DNA from: Mucilaginibacter dorajii
GTDB lineage: Bacteria; Bacteroidota; Bacteroidia; Sphingobacteriales; Sphingobacteriaceae
Length of the DNA stretch: 64,000 bases
Assembly: GCF_024808255.1 (NCBI RefSeq)
Contig: NZ_JANTYS010000027.1
Location: 20,341 to 84,340, forward strand
Reading direction: 5' to 3'
Shown: piece by piece, positions 25,412 through 33,745 of the stretch
Layout: the number at the start of each line of letters is the position of its first letter
Position numbering within the stretch: the stretch's first letter is position 1
Notes under the pieces: model-generated
Told to the model about the DNA's origin: nothing
Seen by the model: only the letters and a program-made list of their open reading frames with translations
The model's database searches: none
Program-made: the position numbers and the translations under genes

Positions 25412-26071
25412 ATGGACGTTAAACTAATTCCTGTATTAGAAATAAATTGCTGGGATGCCGATGTACTATCACCCGGCAATGGTCCTTATTGGCTTTATCC
25501 GGAAGAGTACAATCACTACAATAATGCATGCCGCTTAAAGGCAGGGTTCGAAGATGAGTTTGTATTTTATATGAAGGGAGCCACTTTTGTACGGATTAAT
25601 GACATAACAATATCAAATTTAGAAAAGCTTATCAAAGATGAAGTTAAAGGCATTTTGAGCGGCGAACATTCAAGAGAAGACGGAGGGTACTTATCGGGAG
25701 GCTACGTTTTAAATATTGACGGAAAAGATGTGAGTTTTCCACAATGTTGCTCAGACCTTGCCGGTATAAATTACTGGAAAAGAATGGCACGGGAAAGCCA
25801 GGCTGGTTACGATGATGGTCATCCAGCTCCGGTTTTAACTTTTACCGACGACGAAGTTCTATTCGATTTTAAGGCTGGTGAGATTGGTGAAAAATTTACG
25901 CCACCACCACTTTATGATAAAATTATCATAAAAAAGGCCGACTTGAAAAAGGCGGTTGATGAGGTAGAAATAGAACTTTACAAATTCGCTGAAAGAATAG
26001 AAGGCATAAATAAATCTCTCAGTTTGAACATAATTAATATAGATAAATTGCTCATTTGGGGTGATGATTGA
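25412..26071 (+). CDS. Hypothetical protein, 219 residues
   Basis: Not recognised. A soluble, acidic protein with no signal peptide or membrane segment. Notable parts are the N-terminal VLEINCWDADVLSPGNGPYWLYPEEYNHY, a central FPQCCSDLAGINYW and a C-terminal helix-rich stretch. The overall look (single domain, Cys pair, isolated gene next to repeat DNA) recalls immunity-like proteins, but no partner toxin is visible. Codon use resembles its neighbours. Confidence 0.65.
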   Translation: MDVKLIPVLEINCWDADVLSPGNGPYWLYPEEYNHYNNACRLKAGFEDEFVFYMKGATFVRINDITISNLEKLIKDEVKGILSGEHSREDGGYLSGGYVLNIDGKDVSFPQCCSDLAGINYWKRMARESQAGYDDGHPAPVLTFTDDEVLFDFKAGEIGEKFTPPPLYDKIIIKKADLKKAVDEVEIELYKFAERIEGINKSLSLNIINIDKLLIWGDD

Positions 26072-26453
26072 TAAAACTGCGTTAACGAAATTTTCGCGTT
26101 AGTGATGGAAGCGGATACCGGCCCCGAGCTTAAGGCCTTGTGTGCGTATGAGCGTACAGCACGGGCCGCAGGCAACGCCATGGTTAATTCAAAATTCAAA
26201 AATAAAAATTCAAAAAACTTTGTTTGGTTAATGACCTTGAGAGGGTAACATGTTTTTTAGCTGAGCCTCGCAATCGACAACCCGATTCCAGGCTTCACTC
26301 GCAACTCGAACCCCGCTCCCCGCACCTCATCACCCGCACCTCCATTTGTAAAAATCCTATATCACAAAATAAATACTTGCCTAATTCATCCTGCGTTCAT
26401 AAAAAATGTGTTTTTTTGATAGCTTGAAATAAATTTGAGTATTTTTAATATTG
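26072..26453. other. 380-bp gap, mostly repeat DNA
   Basis: Contains the 84-bp repeat at 26096-26179 and a stretch of CCGC/CTCC-rich sequence at about 26262-26345 with no recognisable gene. Short open frames here translate the repeat and are not genes. Confidence 0.55.
26096..26179 (+). repeat. 84-bp dispersed repeat GCGTTAGTGATxxxAGCGGATACCG
   Basis: Matches the reverse complement of 30467-30549 over its whole length. Shared blocks are GCGTTAGTGAT, AGCGGATACCG, TAAGGCCTTGTG, CGTATGAGCG and AGCACGG. Both copies are downstream of genes. The two reading frames across the copies give similar peptides (RAVRSYAHKAL and RAIRSYVHKAL), which reflects the DNA repeat rather than a gene. Confidence 0.75.
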
Positions 26454-27641
26454 ATGCGGCTGTACCGGTTATCCCTGATTTTATTTTTACTGTTCCCGTT
26501 TGTTGTTTTGGCACAAACTGCAACCATTACGGGTAGGGTAGTGCATGGCGAAAGTAAAGCCCCAATTGCCAATGCCAGCGTGTTTTTAAACAATGCTACC
26601 TATGGCACTTCCACAGCCGAGGATGGTTCGTTTACGCTATCGGGAATAAAACCTGGTCAGTATGAATTGATTGTTACTGTGGTTGGCTATGAAGACTATT
26701 CACAAACCGTACAGGTAGGACACGATGTGATCAAACTGGATATCTCCTTAAATCAAAAGGTATTGATGCTGCGTGAAGTGGTGATCAGCAGTAATGCCGA
26801 TTGGAAAAAAAATTATGAACAATTCAGACGCGAGTTTATCGGCACTACCGAAAACTCCAAACTGTGCAAGGTGCTTAACCCGCATATCCTTAACCTGGTT
26901 TATAACCGCACCAAACAACAGTTAGAGGCCGATGGTGATGAGTTTTTAGTGGTGGAGAACCGCGCGTTAGGCTATCGTACCAAATACTTGCTGAAGAATT
27001 TTTTGAGCGATGCCATTGAGCATACCATTCAATATACCGGCCGGGCCTTGTTTGAAAACCTGCCGGGATCGCCCGAGCAAAAGAAGCTTTGGAAGCTGAA
27101 GCGGGAAGAAGCCTATTATGGTTCGCCGCAGCAATTCTTTAGGGCTTTATATAAAGATAAACTACAGGAAGAAGGCTTTGAGGCCCATGATTTTACCCGC
27201 ACGCTAAACAGGGAACGCCCACCTGAAGAAGTAATTCAGCAAAAAATTAAACGTTATAAAGAAACCAACCGCGATTCGCTTATCCATTGGTACCATGTAG
27301 CTAACTACACCAAGTGGAACAATGAGAATGTGGTAAAGATCCCTTATCAATCTGCAGAGATCCTGCGTAAAACGCAGCAGGCCGGTATTTATGCCATTGC
27401 TTTCCCGCATTTTTTATACGTGGTGTACACCAAAAAGCATGAGCTTACCGAGTTTAAAGATGTTTACCGTCCGTTGGATATGGAAAACTTTGAAACCAGT
27501 ATTATTACCCTGTATGGTGGTTATGCCGCATTTGATCAAAACGGCATTGTGATGTCGAACCCGGCCCCGCTGTACGAAGGCACCTGGTCAAAAGCCAAAC
27601 TATGCGACCTGTTACCGGTTGACTACGAACCGGGGGATTAG
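26454..27641 (+). CDS. Carboxypeptidase-regulatory-like domain protein, exported
   Basis: A 395-residue protein with a signal peptide (LILFLLFPFVVLAQ) followed by a CarboxypepD_reg-like beta-sandwich (about 20-105: ITGRVVHGESKAPIANASVFLNNATYGTSTAEDGSFTLSGIKPGQYEL). The remaining 290 residues form a conserved but unnamed domain rich in charged and aromatic residues (EQFRREFIGTTENSKLCKVLNP, then FLVVENRALGYRTKYLLKNF), seen in many Bacteroidota envelope proteins. Without a plug or barrel it is not a TonB receptor. Start: ATG at 26454; the TTG three bases earlier is less likely. Confidence 0.87.
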   Translation: MRLYRLSLILFLLFPFVVLAQTATITGRVVHGESKAPIANASVFLNNATYGTSTAEDGSFTLSGIKPGQYELIVTVVGYEDYSQTVQVGHDVIKLDISLNQKVLMLREVVISSNADWKKNYEQFRREFIGTTENSKLCKVLNPHILNLVYNRTKQQLEADGDEFLVVENRALGYRTKYLLKNFLSDAIEHTIQYTGRALFENLPGSPEQKKLWKLKREEAYYGSPQQFFRALYKDKLQEEGFEAHDFTRTLNRERPPEEVIQQKIKRYKETNRDSLIHWYHVANYTKWNNENVVKIPYQSAEILRKTQQAGIYAIAFPHFLYVVYTKKHELTEFKDVYRPLDMENFETSIITLYGGYAAFDQNGIVMSNPAPLYEGTWSKAKLCDLLPVDYEPGD

Positions 27642-27648
27642 CTTCGCC

Positions 27649-27795
27649 GTCATTGGTCATTTCGCTTCGCTGTCATTAGTCATTGGTGCTTTGCAGTCAT
27701 TAGTTTTTATTTGAAAATTTTTAAAACCGCTTTTAAAAATCCGACTTGCCTTAATGACCAATAACTGCACAAAAAAACTAATGATCAATGACTAA
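27649..27795. repeat. GTCATT-type inverted-repeat element upstream of ccmC
   Basis: The left part (27649-27703) has GTCATTGGTCATTTCGCTTCGCTGTCATTAGTCATT-like units; the right part (27754-27795) has the complementary AATGACCAAT and AATGATCAATGACTAAT. A T/A-rich middle separates them. It is the same organisation as at the end of the window and lies just upstream of the ccmC promoter. Confidence 0.7.
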
Positions 27796-27799
27796 TTAT

Positions 27800-27807
27800 T
27801 ACCTTTG
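27800..27807 (+). promoter_or_regulatory. -7 element close to the ccmC start
   Basis: TACCTTTG, a full TAnnTTTG match ending 9 bases before the ATG at 27817. The element seems to be preserved at the edge of the repeat. Confidence 0.55.
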
Positions 27808-27816
27808 TTGCATAAT

Positions 27817-28491
27817 ATGAAGTTTATTTATCAAACCTGGTGGAAGGTAATAACCGTAATCGTGATCATTTACACATTGATCGCGGGTTTATTACTCGGC
27901 GTGCCGGCCATGCCCATCCTACACGAAACTATCCGTAATACTTATTTCCACGTACCTATGTGGATGGCCATGTTCACGGTGTTTACCATATCTGTTTACT
28001 ATAGCATTAAGTACCTGCAAACAGGTGAAGAGAAGTATGATCTGATAGCGGTTGAAAGTGCCAACACAGGCATTTTCTTTTTTGTTATAGGCCTGGTTAC
28101 AGGTATGCTTTGGGCCAGGTACACCTGGGGCGCTTTCTGGAGTAATGATCCTAAACAAAACAGCGCGGCCATTGCCTTCCTGTTATACTGCGCTTACTCG
28201 GTATTGCGTAACTCTATTGATGAGGAACAAAAGCGCGCCAAAATTTCGGCCATCTATAACATCTTCGCGTTTCCTATCATGATCGTGTTGATTATGGTAC
28301 TGCCCCGTATGACAGATTCCCTGCATCCCGGCAATGGCGGTAACCCCGCTTTCGGCAAGCTCGATTTAGATAACCGTATGCGCATTGTATTGTACCCGGC
28401 ATTCATCGCCTGGAGCTTTATGGGCGTTTGGATAGCGTCGGTACGTTACCGCATCCGTTTAATTGAAAATAAAAAGAACCAGATAAATTAA
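27817..28491 (+). CDS. ccmC: Heme handling protein CcmC
   Basis: A 224-residue protein with six membrane helices. The heme-handling tryptophan-rich motif appears as TWGAFWSNDPKQNSAAIAFLLYCAY, and conserved His residues flank it (HVPMWMAMF and SLHPG). CcmC presents heme to CcmE at the outer face of the membrane. The frame opens with TTG at 27805, but the ATG at 27817 fits the family start. The stop overlaps the ccmD start by one base. Confidence 0.93.
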   Translation: MKFIYQTWWKVITVIVIIYTLIAGLLLGVPAMPILHETIRNTYFHVPMWMAMFTVFTISVYYSIKYLQTGEEKYDLIAVESANTGIFFFVIGLVTGMLWARYTWGAFWSNDPKQNSAAIAFLLYCAYSVLRNSIDEEQKRAKISAIYNIFAFPIMIVLIMVLPRMTDSLHPGNGGNPAFGKLDLDNRMRIVLYPAFIAWSFMGVWIASVRYRIRLIENKKNQIN

Positions 28492-28700
28492 TGAAAAAGT
28501 TAACATTAATGTTAATGTTGTTGCTGAGCTTTGCTACCGCGTTTGCACAGCAAAACCAGCCTGTTGAAATGGCCGATGCCTTGCGCGGTTCGGGGAAAAT
28601 ATACGTCGTGGTGTGTACTATCGTGATCGTTTTTATCGGTTTGGCCATTTACCTGTTTTCTATCGACCGCAGGCTGAAAAAAATCGAAAAAAACAACTAA
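28491..28700 (+). CDS. ccmD: CcmD-family small membrane protein
   Basis: A 69-residue protein with an N-terminal hydrophobic signal-like stretch ending TAFAQQ, a single membrane helix (IYVVVCTIVIVFIGLAIYLF) and a basic tail (DRRLKKIEKNN). The position directly after ccmC with an overlapping TAATG junction, plus length, matches CcmD proteins, which help release holo-CcmE. Confidence 0.82.
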   Translation: MKKLTLMLMLLLSFATAFAQQNQPVEMADALRGSGKIYVVVCTIVIVFIGLAIYLFSIDRRLKKIEKNN

Positions 28701-28778
28701 CAAAAAAACAAGGTCTATGTTGTTTAAACACTGATTTTACTATGCATGCATAGTGTGTATCCGCGACACTAACTATAA

Positions 28779-28786
28779 TATATTTG
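28779..28786 (+). promoter_or_regulatory. -7 element for the glutamate dehydrogenase gene
   Basis: TATATTTG, a full TAnnTTTG match, 66 bases before the ATG at 28853. No clear -33 TTTG is seen. Confidence 0.4.
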
Positions 28787-28852
28787 CAATATTGATAAAA
28801 ATTGTACCAAATTTGCACACTTTTTTAAGAGTTTAATATTTATACAATAATT

Positions 28853-30289
28853 ATGGATACCAATATTTTAGTTGCCGACGAAGAGACACACTTTTTTGGC
28901 GACGTATGCAAAAACTTTGATTATGCCGCTCAATTCACCAAACACGATGCCGGCCTGCTTGATCAGATCAAATCATGTAACAGTGTTTACCGTTTCCGTT
29001 TCCCTATCCGCAGGGGTAATGGTTTCGAGGTAATTGACGCCTGGCGTGTAGAGCACTCGCACCACCAATCGCCAACCAAAGGCGGTATCCGCTACAGCGA
29101 AATGGTGAACGAGGATGAGGTGATGGCCCTGGCCGCGCTGATGACCTACAAGTGTGCTATTGTAAACGTGCCCTTTGGCGGTGCCAAAGGCGGTATCAAA
29201 ATCAATCCTAAAAACTACACTGTAAGCGAGCTGGAAAACATTACCCGCCGCTATACTGTGGAGCTTATTAAAAAGAACTTTATTGGTCCAAGCATTGACG
29301 TACCCGCGCCAGATTACGGCAGCGGCGAACGTGAAATGAGCTGGATTGCCGATACGTATGCAACCATGAACCCAGGTCAGCTGGATGCAATGGGTGCTGT
29401 TACAGGTAAACCTATTGCTTTACATGGTATTGCAGGCAGGAGGGAGGCAACCGGCAGGGGCGTGGCAATCGCTATCCGCGAGTGTGTAAGCTTTGGTGAT
29501 GATATGCAGAAGTTAGGTTTGTTGCCAGGTTTATCGGGCAAAAGAGTTATTGTACAGGGTTTAGGTAATGTAGGTTATTACTCAGCTAAATTCCTGGCCG
29601 AGTTTGGTGCCATCATTGTTGGTTTGTGCGAATTTGAAGGTGCTATTTACAACGAGAATGGCTTAGATGTTGAAGCAGTTTTCCAACATCGCAAAGCAAG
29701 CGGATCTATTTTAGGTTACGCTGGTGCCACCCAGGAGTTTAAAAATACCATGGAAGGTTTAGAGCAGCCATGCGATATCCTGGTACCTGCCGCTTTAGAG
29801 AACCAAATCACCGAAGCCAACATTCGCAACATTCAGGCAAAAATTATCGCCGAAGGTGCAAACGGCCCAACCTCACCAGAGGCAGAAGCTATATTTTACG
29901 CAAATGGCGGTATCATCATTCCGGATATGTATGCCAATGCGGGCGGTGTAACAGTATCATACTTTGAGTGGTTAAAAAACCTGAGCCACGTAGCATTTGG
30001 CCGCATGAACCGCCGGTTTGAAGAAAACTCAAACCTTAACCTGGTAAACATGGTAGAAGGCATTACCGGTACATCATTAACTCCAATGCAGCGCTCAACC
30101 ATCATTAAAGGTGCATCTGAACTTGAGTTGGTAAACTCGGGCTTAGAAGATACCATGATCCGCTCATACCACGAAATAAGGGAAACTTACAAAAGCAACC
30201 CAGCGATAGATACATTACGTAGCGCGGCCATGGTAGGTGCTATCAACAAAATTGCCGTTAGCTACCAAAACTTAGGTATCTGGCCGTAA
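28853..30289 (+). CDS. Glu/Leu/Phe/Val dehydrogenase (probable glutamate dehydrogenase)
   Basis: A 478-residue oxidoreductase that converts glutamate and 2-oxoglutarate. The substrate site KGGIRYSEMVNEDEVMALAALMTYKCAIVNVPFGGAKGGI holds the conserved lysines, including the catalytic Lys in GGAKGGI; PAPDYGSGEREMSWIADTY and VIVQGLGNVGYYSAKFLAEFG (dinucleotide fold) follow. The glutamate-specific call is from overall similarity. It lies inside the ccm set between ccmD and ccmE, an arrangement I recall from other Sphingobacteriaceae. Confidence 0.93.
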   Translation: MDTNILVADEETHFFGDVCKNFDYAAQFTKHDAGLLDQIKSCNSVYRFRFPIRRGNGFEVIDAWRVEHSHHQSPTKGGIRYSEMVNEDEVMALAALMTYKCAIVNVPFGGAKGGIKINPKNYTVSELENITRRYTVELIKKNFIGPSIDVPAPDYGSGEREMSWIADTYATMNPGQLDAMGAVTGKPIALHGIAGRREATGRGVAIAIRECVSFGDDMQKLGLLPGLSGKRVIVQGLGNVGYYSAKFLAEFGAIIVGLCEFEGAIYNENGLDVEAVFQHRKASGSILGYAGATQEFKNTMEGLEQPCDILVPAALENQITEANIRNIQAKIIAEGANGPTSPEAEAIFYANGGIIIPDMYANAGGVTVSYFEWLKNLSHVAFGRMNRRFEENSNLNLVNMVEGITGTSLTPMQRSTIIKGASELELVNSGLEDTMIRSYHEIRETYKSNPAIDTLRSAAMVGAINKIAVSYQNLGIWP

Positions 30290-30296
30290 ATTTTGC

Positions 30297-30354
30297 TGCG
30301 CAGTCATTTGCTTCGCGTCATTAGTCATTTCGCTGCGCTGTCATTAATCATTAG
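30297..30354. repeat. GTCATT-type dispersed repeat
   Basis: Four GTCATT-containing units with TTCGCGTCATT and TTCGCTGCGCT linkers, closely related to 234-330 and 63787-63855. Confidence 0.7.
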
Positions 30355-30374
30355 TGCAATGCGTTAACAGCCAT

Positions 30375-30398
30375 GTCATTGCGAGGAACGAAGCAATC
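30375..30398. repeat. GTCATTGCGAGGAACGAAG-type dispersed element
   Basis: A 24-bp element known to me as a common intergenic repeat of this bacterial group; a partial relative is found near 5103-5120. Confidence 0.5.
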
Positions 30399-30429
30399 GC
30401 GAACCTTACAGAGTCAATAACATTATTAA

Positions 30430-30466
30430 GAGGTAAGTTTAGAAGCTTGCCTCTTTTTGTTTTTTT
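30430..30466 (+). terminator. Hairpin with T-run
   Basis: The stem GAGGTAAG/CTTGCCTC (one G-T pair) with an 8-base loop is followed by CTTTTTGTTTTTTT. It is likely to end transcripts from the glutamate dehydrogenase gene, 140 bp upstream. Confidence 0.6.
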
Positions 30467-30549
30467 GGCGTTCCCTTTGGGCCGTGCTATTCGCTCATAC
30501 GTGCACAAGGCCTTAGGCGAGGGTCGGTATCCGCTACTATCACTAACGC
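30467..30549 (-). repeat. 83-bp dispersed repeat, second copy
   Basis: Reverse-complement copy of 26096-26179; see that entry for the shared blocks. Confidence 0.75.
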
Positions 30550-30552
30550 AAA

Positions 30553-30677
30553 TTGTCTGAACCGGGATCAAACAGATTAAGGGATTTATAGGATTTTATT
30601 TCAGTAAAAAAACTTAAACCTGGTATCAAGGTAAAATCCTGAGAATCCCTTAATCCTATAAATCGTGGTTCAGACAA
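30553..30677. repeat. TTGTCTGAACC inverted-repeat element
   Basis: Perfect 11-bp terminal arms (TTGTCTGAACC / GGTTCAGACAA) enclose GGGAT...TTAAGGGATTTATAGGATTTTA and its complement ATCCCTTAATCCTATAAATC, giving a long hairpin. A fragment of the same family is at 60443-60487. Confidence 0.75.
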
Positions 30678-30814
30678 AATAGCTGTAAGCGGGTTTGCTA
30701 TCTTCCTTCTAAAAGTCCTTACTCTTTGATCCCCTCATCCTTGCTCTATTCTATCAAGAATAATTCTAAATAACACAAACCACCCGTAATAAACATTATT
30801 AGCTATACGTTTTG

Positions 30815-30822
30815 TATTTTTG
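30815..30822 (+). promoter_or_regulatory. -7 element for ccmE
   Basis: TATTTTTG, a full TAnnTTTG match, 29 bases before the ATG at 30852. It implies that ccmE-ccmF can be transcribed apart from ccmC-ccmD. Confidence 0.5.
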
Positions 30823-30851
30823 CAAATCGATTTTTATTTTATAAACCGCAG

Positions 30852-31262
30852 ATGAAAAAAAGTTCAATTTTTGGTCTTGTTGTTATAGCTATAGCTATAG
30901 CGGTTATCATAAGTGTATATGCCAACTCAAGTACTTACGGTTCATTTAACGATGCAACCAAAACCAGCAGCGAGCTGCATATTGTAGGTCACCTTAATAA
31001 AACAAAGGAGTTGTTTTTTGATGCCACTAAGGATGCCAATTATTTTTCGTTTTACATGAAAGATAACAAAGGCGAGGAGCGCAAGGTAGTTTTTAAAGGT
31101 ACCAAACCCGAGGATTTTGAGCGCAGCGAACAACTGGTACTTACCGGCACTATGGTGGGCAGCGAATTTCACGCGTCAAAAATCCTGATGAAATGCCCAT
31201 CCAAATACCAGCAGGATGAGTTAAAAACTACAGAAGTAAAGGCCAAACAGGCCAGCATATAA
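30852..31262 (+). CDS. ccmE: Heme chaperone CcmE, CxxxY variant
   Basis: A 136-residue protein with one N-terminal membrane anchor (about 7-24) and an OB-fold periplasmic domain: LHIVGHLNKTKELFFDATKDANYFSFYMKDNKGEERKVVFKGTKPEDF, EQLVLTGTM and EFHASKILMKCPSKY. In classical CcmE the heme-binding residue is His in an HxxxY motif; here that position is Cys (CPSKY). The CxxxY form is known from archaea and some other bacteria. ccmF begins 10 bases after its stop. Family assignment is sure; heme attachment through Cys is inferred. Confidence 0.93.
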   Translation: MKKSSIFGLVVIAIAIAVIISVYANSSTYGSFNDATKTSSELHIVGHLNKTKELFFDATKDANYFSFYMKDNKGEERKVVFKGTKPEDFERSEQLVLTGTMVGSEFHASKILMKCPSKYQQDELKTTEVKAKQASI

Positions 31263-31272
31263 AACCATTTTG

Positions 31273-33735
31273 ATGGATATTCAATTTAAAGGTGAACACC
31301 TTTTACCGGGGCAGATAGGTCAGTTTTTTATCGTACTTTCTTTCGGAGCCGCTCTTTTATCATGTATCAGTTATTATTTTGCCACCACAGAAGATGCCGG
31401 GAAAACCGATAGCTTTTGGCAAAAATTAGGTCGCATAAGCTATTTTATTAATGGGGTGTCCATTATTGGAATAGGTACCTGCCTGTTTTACGTTATTTAT
31501 AAACATTATTTTGAGTATCACTACGCCTGGGCCTATACCTCGCGGTCGTTACCCATTTATTACATCCTATCCGCTTTTTGGAACGGACAGGAGGGGGGCT
31601 TTTTGCTTTGGTTATTCTGGCAGGCGGTATTGGGTATTGTATTAATCTTCCGTTCAAAATCATGGGAGCGCCCGGTAATGACGGTTATCGCGCTATCGCA
31701 GGTAATGCTGGCCTCCATGGTGTTAGGTGTCGAAATATTTGGTCAGCGTATAGGCAGCTCGCCGTTTTTGCTGTTAAGGCAATCAATGGAAGCGCCCATC
31801 TTCTCTAACCCAGACTATCTTTCTTTTATAAAAGATGGGCAGGGAATGGTGCCATCCCTGCAAAATTACTGGATGATCATCCACCCGCCGACCTTGTTCC
31901 TGGGCTTTGCATCAATGGTAGTGCCTTTTGCTTACGCTATTGCCGGCCTTTGGCAAAAAAAATACAAAGAGTGGGTTTCACAAGCCATTCCTTACGCCCT
32001 GTTTGCCTGTATGATATTGGGTACTGGTGTGGTAATGGGTTCTTTTTGGGCCTACGAATCGCTTAACTTTGGCGGTTTCTGGGCCTGGGACCCGGTAGAG
32101 AACGCCTCTATTTTCCCCTGGATAGTTTTGGTAGCGGGTTTACATGTGATGATCGTGTTTAAAAATACGGGGCATTCGTACTTTACGGCTACGTTTTTAG
32201 TATTGCTGAGCAACGTGCTAACCTGGTATTCATCGTTCCTGAACAGGAGCGGTATTTTGGGCGATACTTCGGTACACTCATTTACAGACCTGGGCATGTT
32301 TTGGCAACTGGTAATTGGTATTATGCTGTTCCTGGTGTTATCGATAGTATTATTGGTGCGCCGGTATAAAGAACTGCCCATCACCCAAAAAGACGAAGAA
32401 ACTTATAGCCGTGAATTCTGGATGTTTGTAGGTTCGGTATTTTTAGGCCTGTCATGCTTTCACCTGTTGATCGTAACATCGGTGCCGGTTTGGAACGAGA
32501 TATTCCATACCAAAATGGCACCGCCATCAAGCATTATTAAACATTATAATGTTATCCAATCGTCGTTTGCGTTTGTGATTGCGATACTAACTGGCTTTAC
32601 CCAGTTTTTAAAATATAAAAAGACCGATGTTACCCGGTTCTTTATCACCACTGGTATTTACCTGCTTTTTGCGGCACTGTTAACTACACTATTCGCTTAT
32701 TTAAGCGGCCTGTACAAACTTAACTTTGTATTTGTGTTGCTAATGTGGGGATCATTGTATTCTATTATTGCCAACGGTAAAATATTGGCCGATGCCATTA
32801 AAGGCAAGTTTAAACTGGCCGGATCGGCGGTGGCGCATATTGGTTTTGGTATGTTATTGGTTGGCGCGGTAGTATCTGCAGGTACCCAATCTGTTATCTC
32901 TGTCAACAACACCGGCGAGGCCTATTCGGCCGAGTTTGCCAAAGAAGAAAATCCGCGCGAAAACATCACCGTATACCGTAACCAGCCCATGAAAATGGGC
33001 GATTATATGGTTACTTACCTGGGCGACTCGATATCGTCACCAAATCACTTCTTTAAAATCAACTATAAAAGGGTTGATGCAACAGGTAAAGTTACTGAGG
33101 AGTTTACGCTGAAACCAAAAGTGCAGGTTAGCAAGGGGCAACTGGCCGCATCACCGGATACCAGGCATTACTTGTTCAGCGATCTTTACACACACATCAC
33201 CCTTACCAACGCTATTACCCCGGTTGAGGCCGGCAGTGAAAGCGCGGAAGCAGCCCACGATGCTGATAACGATGACAAAAACTATGACGCACCGATAGCG
33301 CACGAAGTTAAAGCGGGCGATACTATCAAGTACCGCGATGGCTATATCGTATTGAAATCGCTTAACAAAGAAGCCAAAGTGCAAAATATTCCGCTTACCG
33401 ATAGCGACGTAGCCATTGGTGCCGATTTGGAAATTGTATCAAACGGAAACAAATACAGCGCCCGCCCGGTTTACATGATCAAAAACGGCAACGTATTTGA
33501 TTTTGCCCGCAAGGTTGATGATGCAGGTTTAAAACTGCGTTTCAGTAAGGTAATCCCCGAGCATAAAACGGTGGAGATCGTGGTTTTTCAACAACCAGAG
33601 AGCAAAAAGAAATTTGTGGTAATGAAGGCCATTCAGTTCCCTTATATCAACTTTTTTTGGGCGGGTAGTATTATTATGGTAATAGGTTTCTTTATGTCGA
33701 TACTGCGCCGTAAAAAGGAATTAAAGGTAGTTTAG
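31273..33735 (+). CDS. ccmF: Cytochrome c heme lyase CcmF/CcsA-type
   Basis: An 820-residue polytopic membrane protein that joins heme to apocytochrome c. The WWD domain reads FGGFWAWDPVENASIFPWIVLV; conserved His residues lie in NYWMIIHPPTLFLGF and FKNTGHSYF. About 15 membrane helices precede a large periplasmic segment (about 545-790) and a last helix, then RRKKE. Start at the ATG at 31273; the TTG at 31270 is less likely. It overlaps functionally with CcmE, directly upstream, and is followed after 10 bp by the PhyH-like gene. Confidence 0.92.
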   Translation: MDIQFKGEHLLPGQIGQFFIVLSFGAALLSCISYYFATTEDAGKTDSFWQKLGRISYFINGVSIIGIGTCLFYVIYKHYFEYHYAWAYTSRSLPIYYILSAFWNGQEGGFLLWLFWQAVLGIVLIFRSKSWERPVMTVIALSQVMLASMVLGVEIFGQRIGSSPFLLLRQSMEAPIFSNPDYLSFIKDGQGMVPSLQNYWMIIHPPTLFLGFASMVVPFAYAIAGLWQKKYKEWVSQAIPYALFACMILGTGVVMGSFWAYESLNFGGFWAWDPVENASIFPWIVLVAGLHVMIVFKNTGHSYFTATFLVLLSNVLTWYSSFLNRSGILGDTSVHSFTDLGMFWQLVIGIMLFLVLSIVLLVRRYKELPITQKDEETYSREFWMFVGSVFLGLSCFHLLIVTSVPVWNEIFHTKMAPPSSIIKHYNVIQSSFAFVIAILTGFTQFLKYKKTDVTRFFITTGIYLLFAALLTTLFAYLSGLYKLNFVFVLLMWGSLYSIIANGKILADAIKGKFKLAGSAVAHIGFGMLLVGAVVSAGTQSVISVNNTGEAYSAEFAKEENPRENITVYRNQPMKMGDYMVTYLGDSISSPNHFFKINYKRVDATGKVTEEFTLKPKVQVSKGQLAASPDTRHYLFSDLYTHITLTNAITPVEAGSESAEAAHDADNDDKNYDAPIAHEVKAGDTIKYRDGYIVLKSLNKEAKVQNIPLTDSDVAIGADLEIVSNGNKYSARPVYMIKNGNVFDFARKVDDAGLKLRFSKVIPEHKTVEIVVFQQPESKKKFVVMKAIQFPYINFFWAGSIIMVIGFFMSILRRKKELKVV

Positions 33736-33745
33736 GTTTGGTTAG

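Larger units (their letters stand above)
30290..30851. other. 560-bp gap filled by four repeat families
   Basis: From left to right: the GTCATT repeat (30297-30354), a GTCATTGCGAGGAACGAAGCAATC element (30375-30398), a hairpin with T-run (30430-30466), the 83-bp repeat (30467-30549), the TTGTCTGAACC inverted repeat (30553-30677) and the ccmE promoter (30815-30822). No gene is visible. Confidence 0.65.

Noticed and set aside
30354..30560. Short frames giving RAIRSYVHKAL here and RAVRSYAHKAL at 25978-26199
   Set aside because: The shared peptide is a translation of the 84-bp dispersed DNA repeat, in intergenic positions and without start signals.
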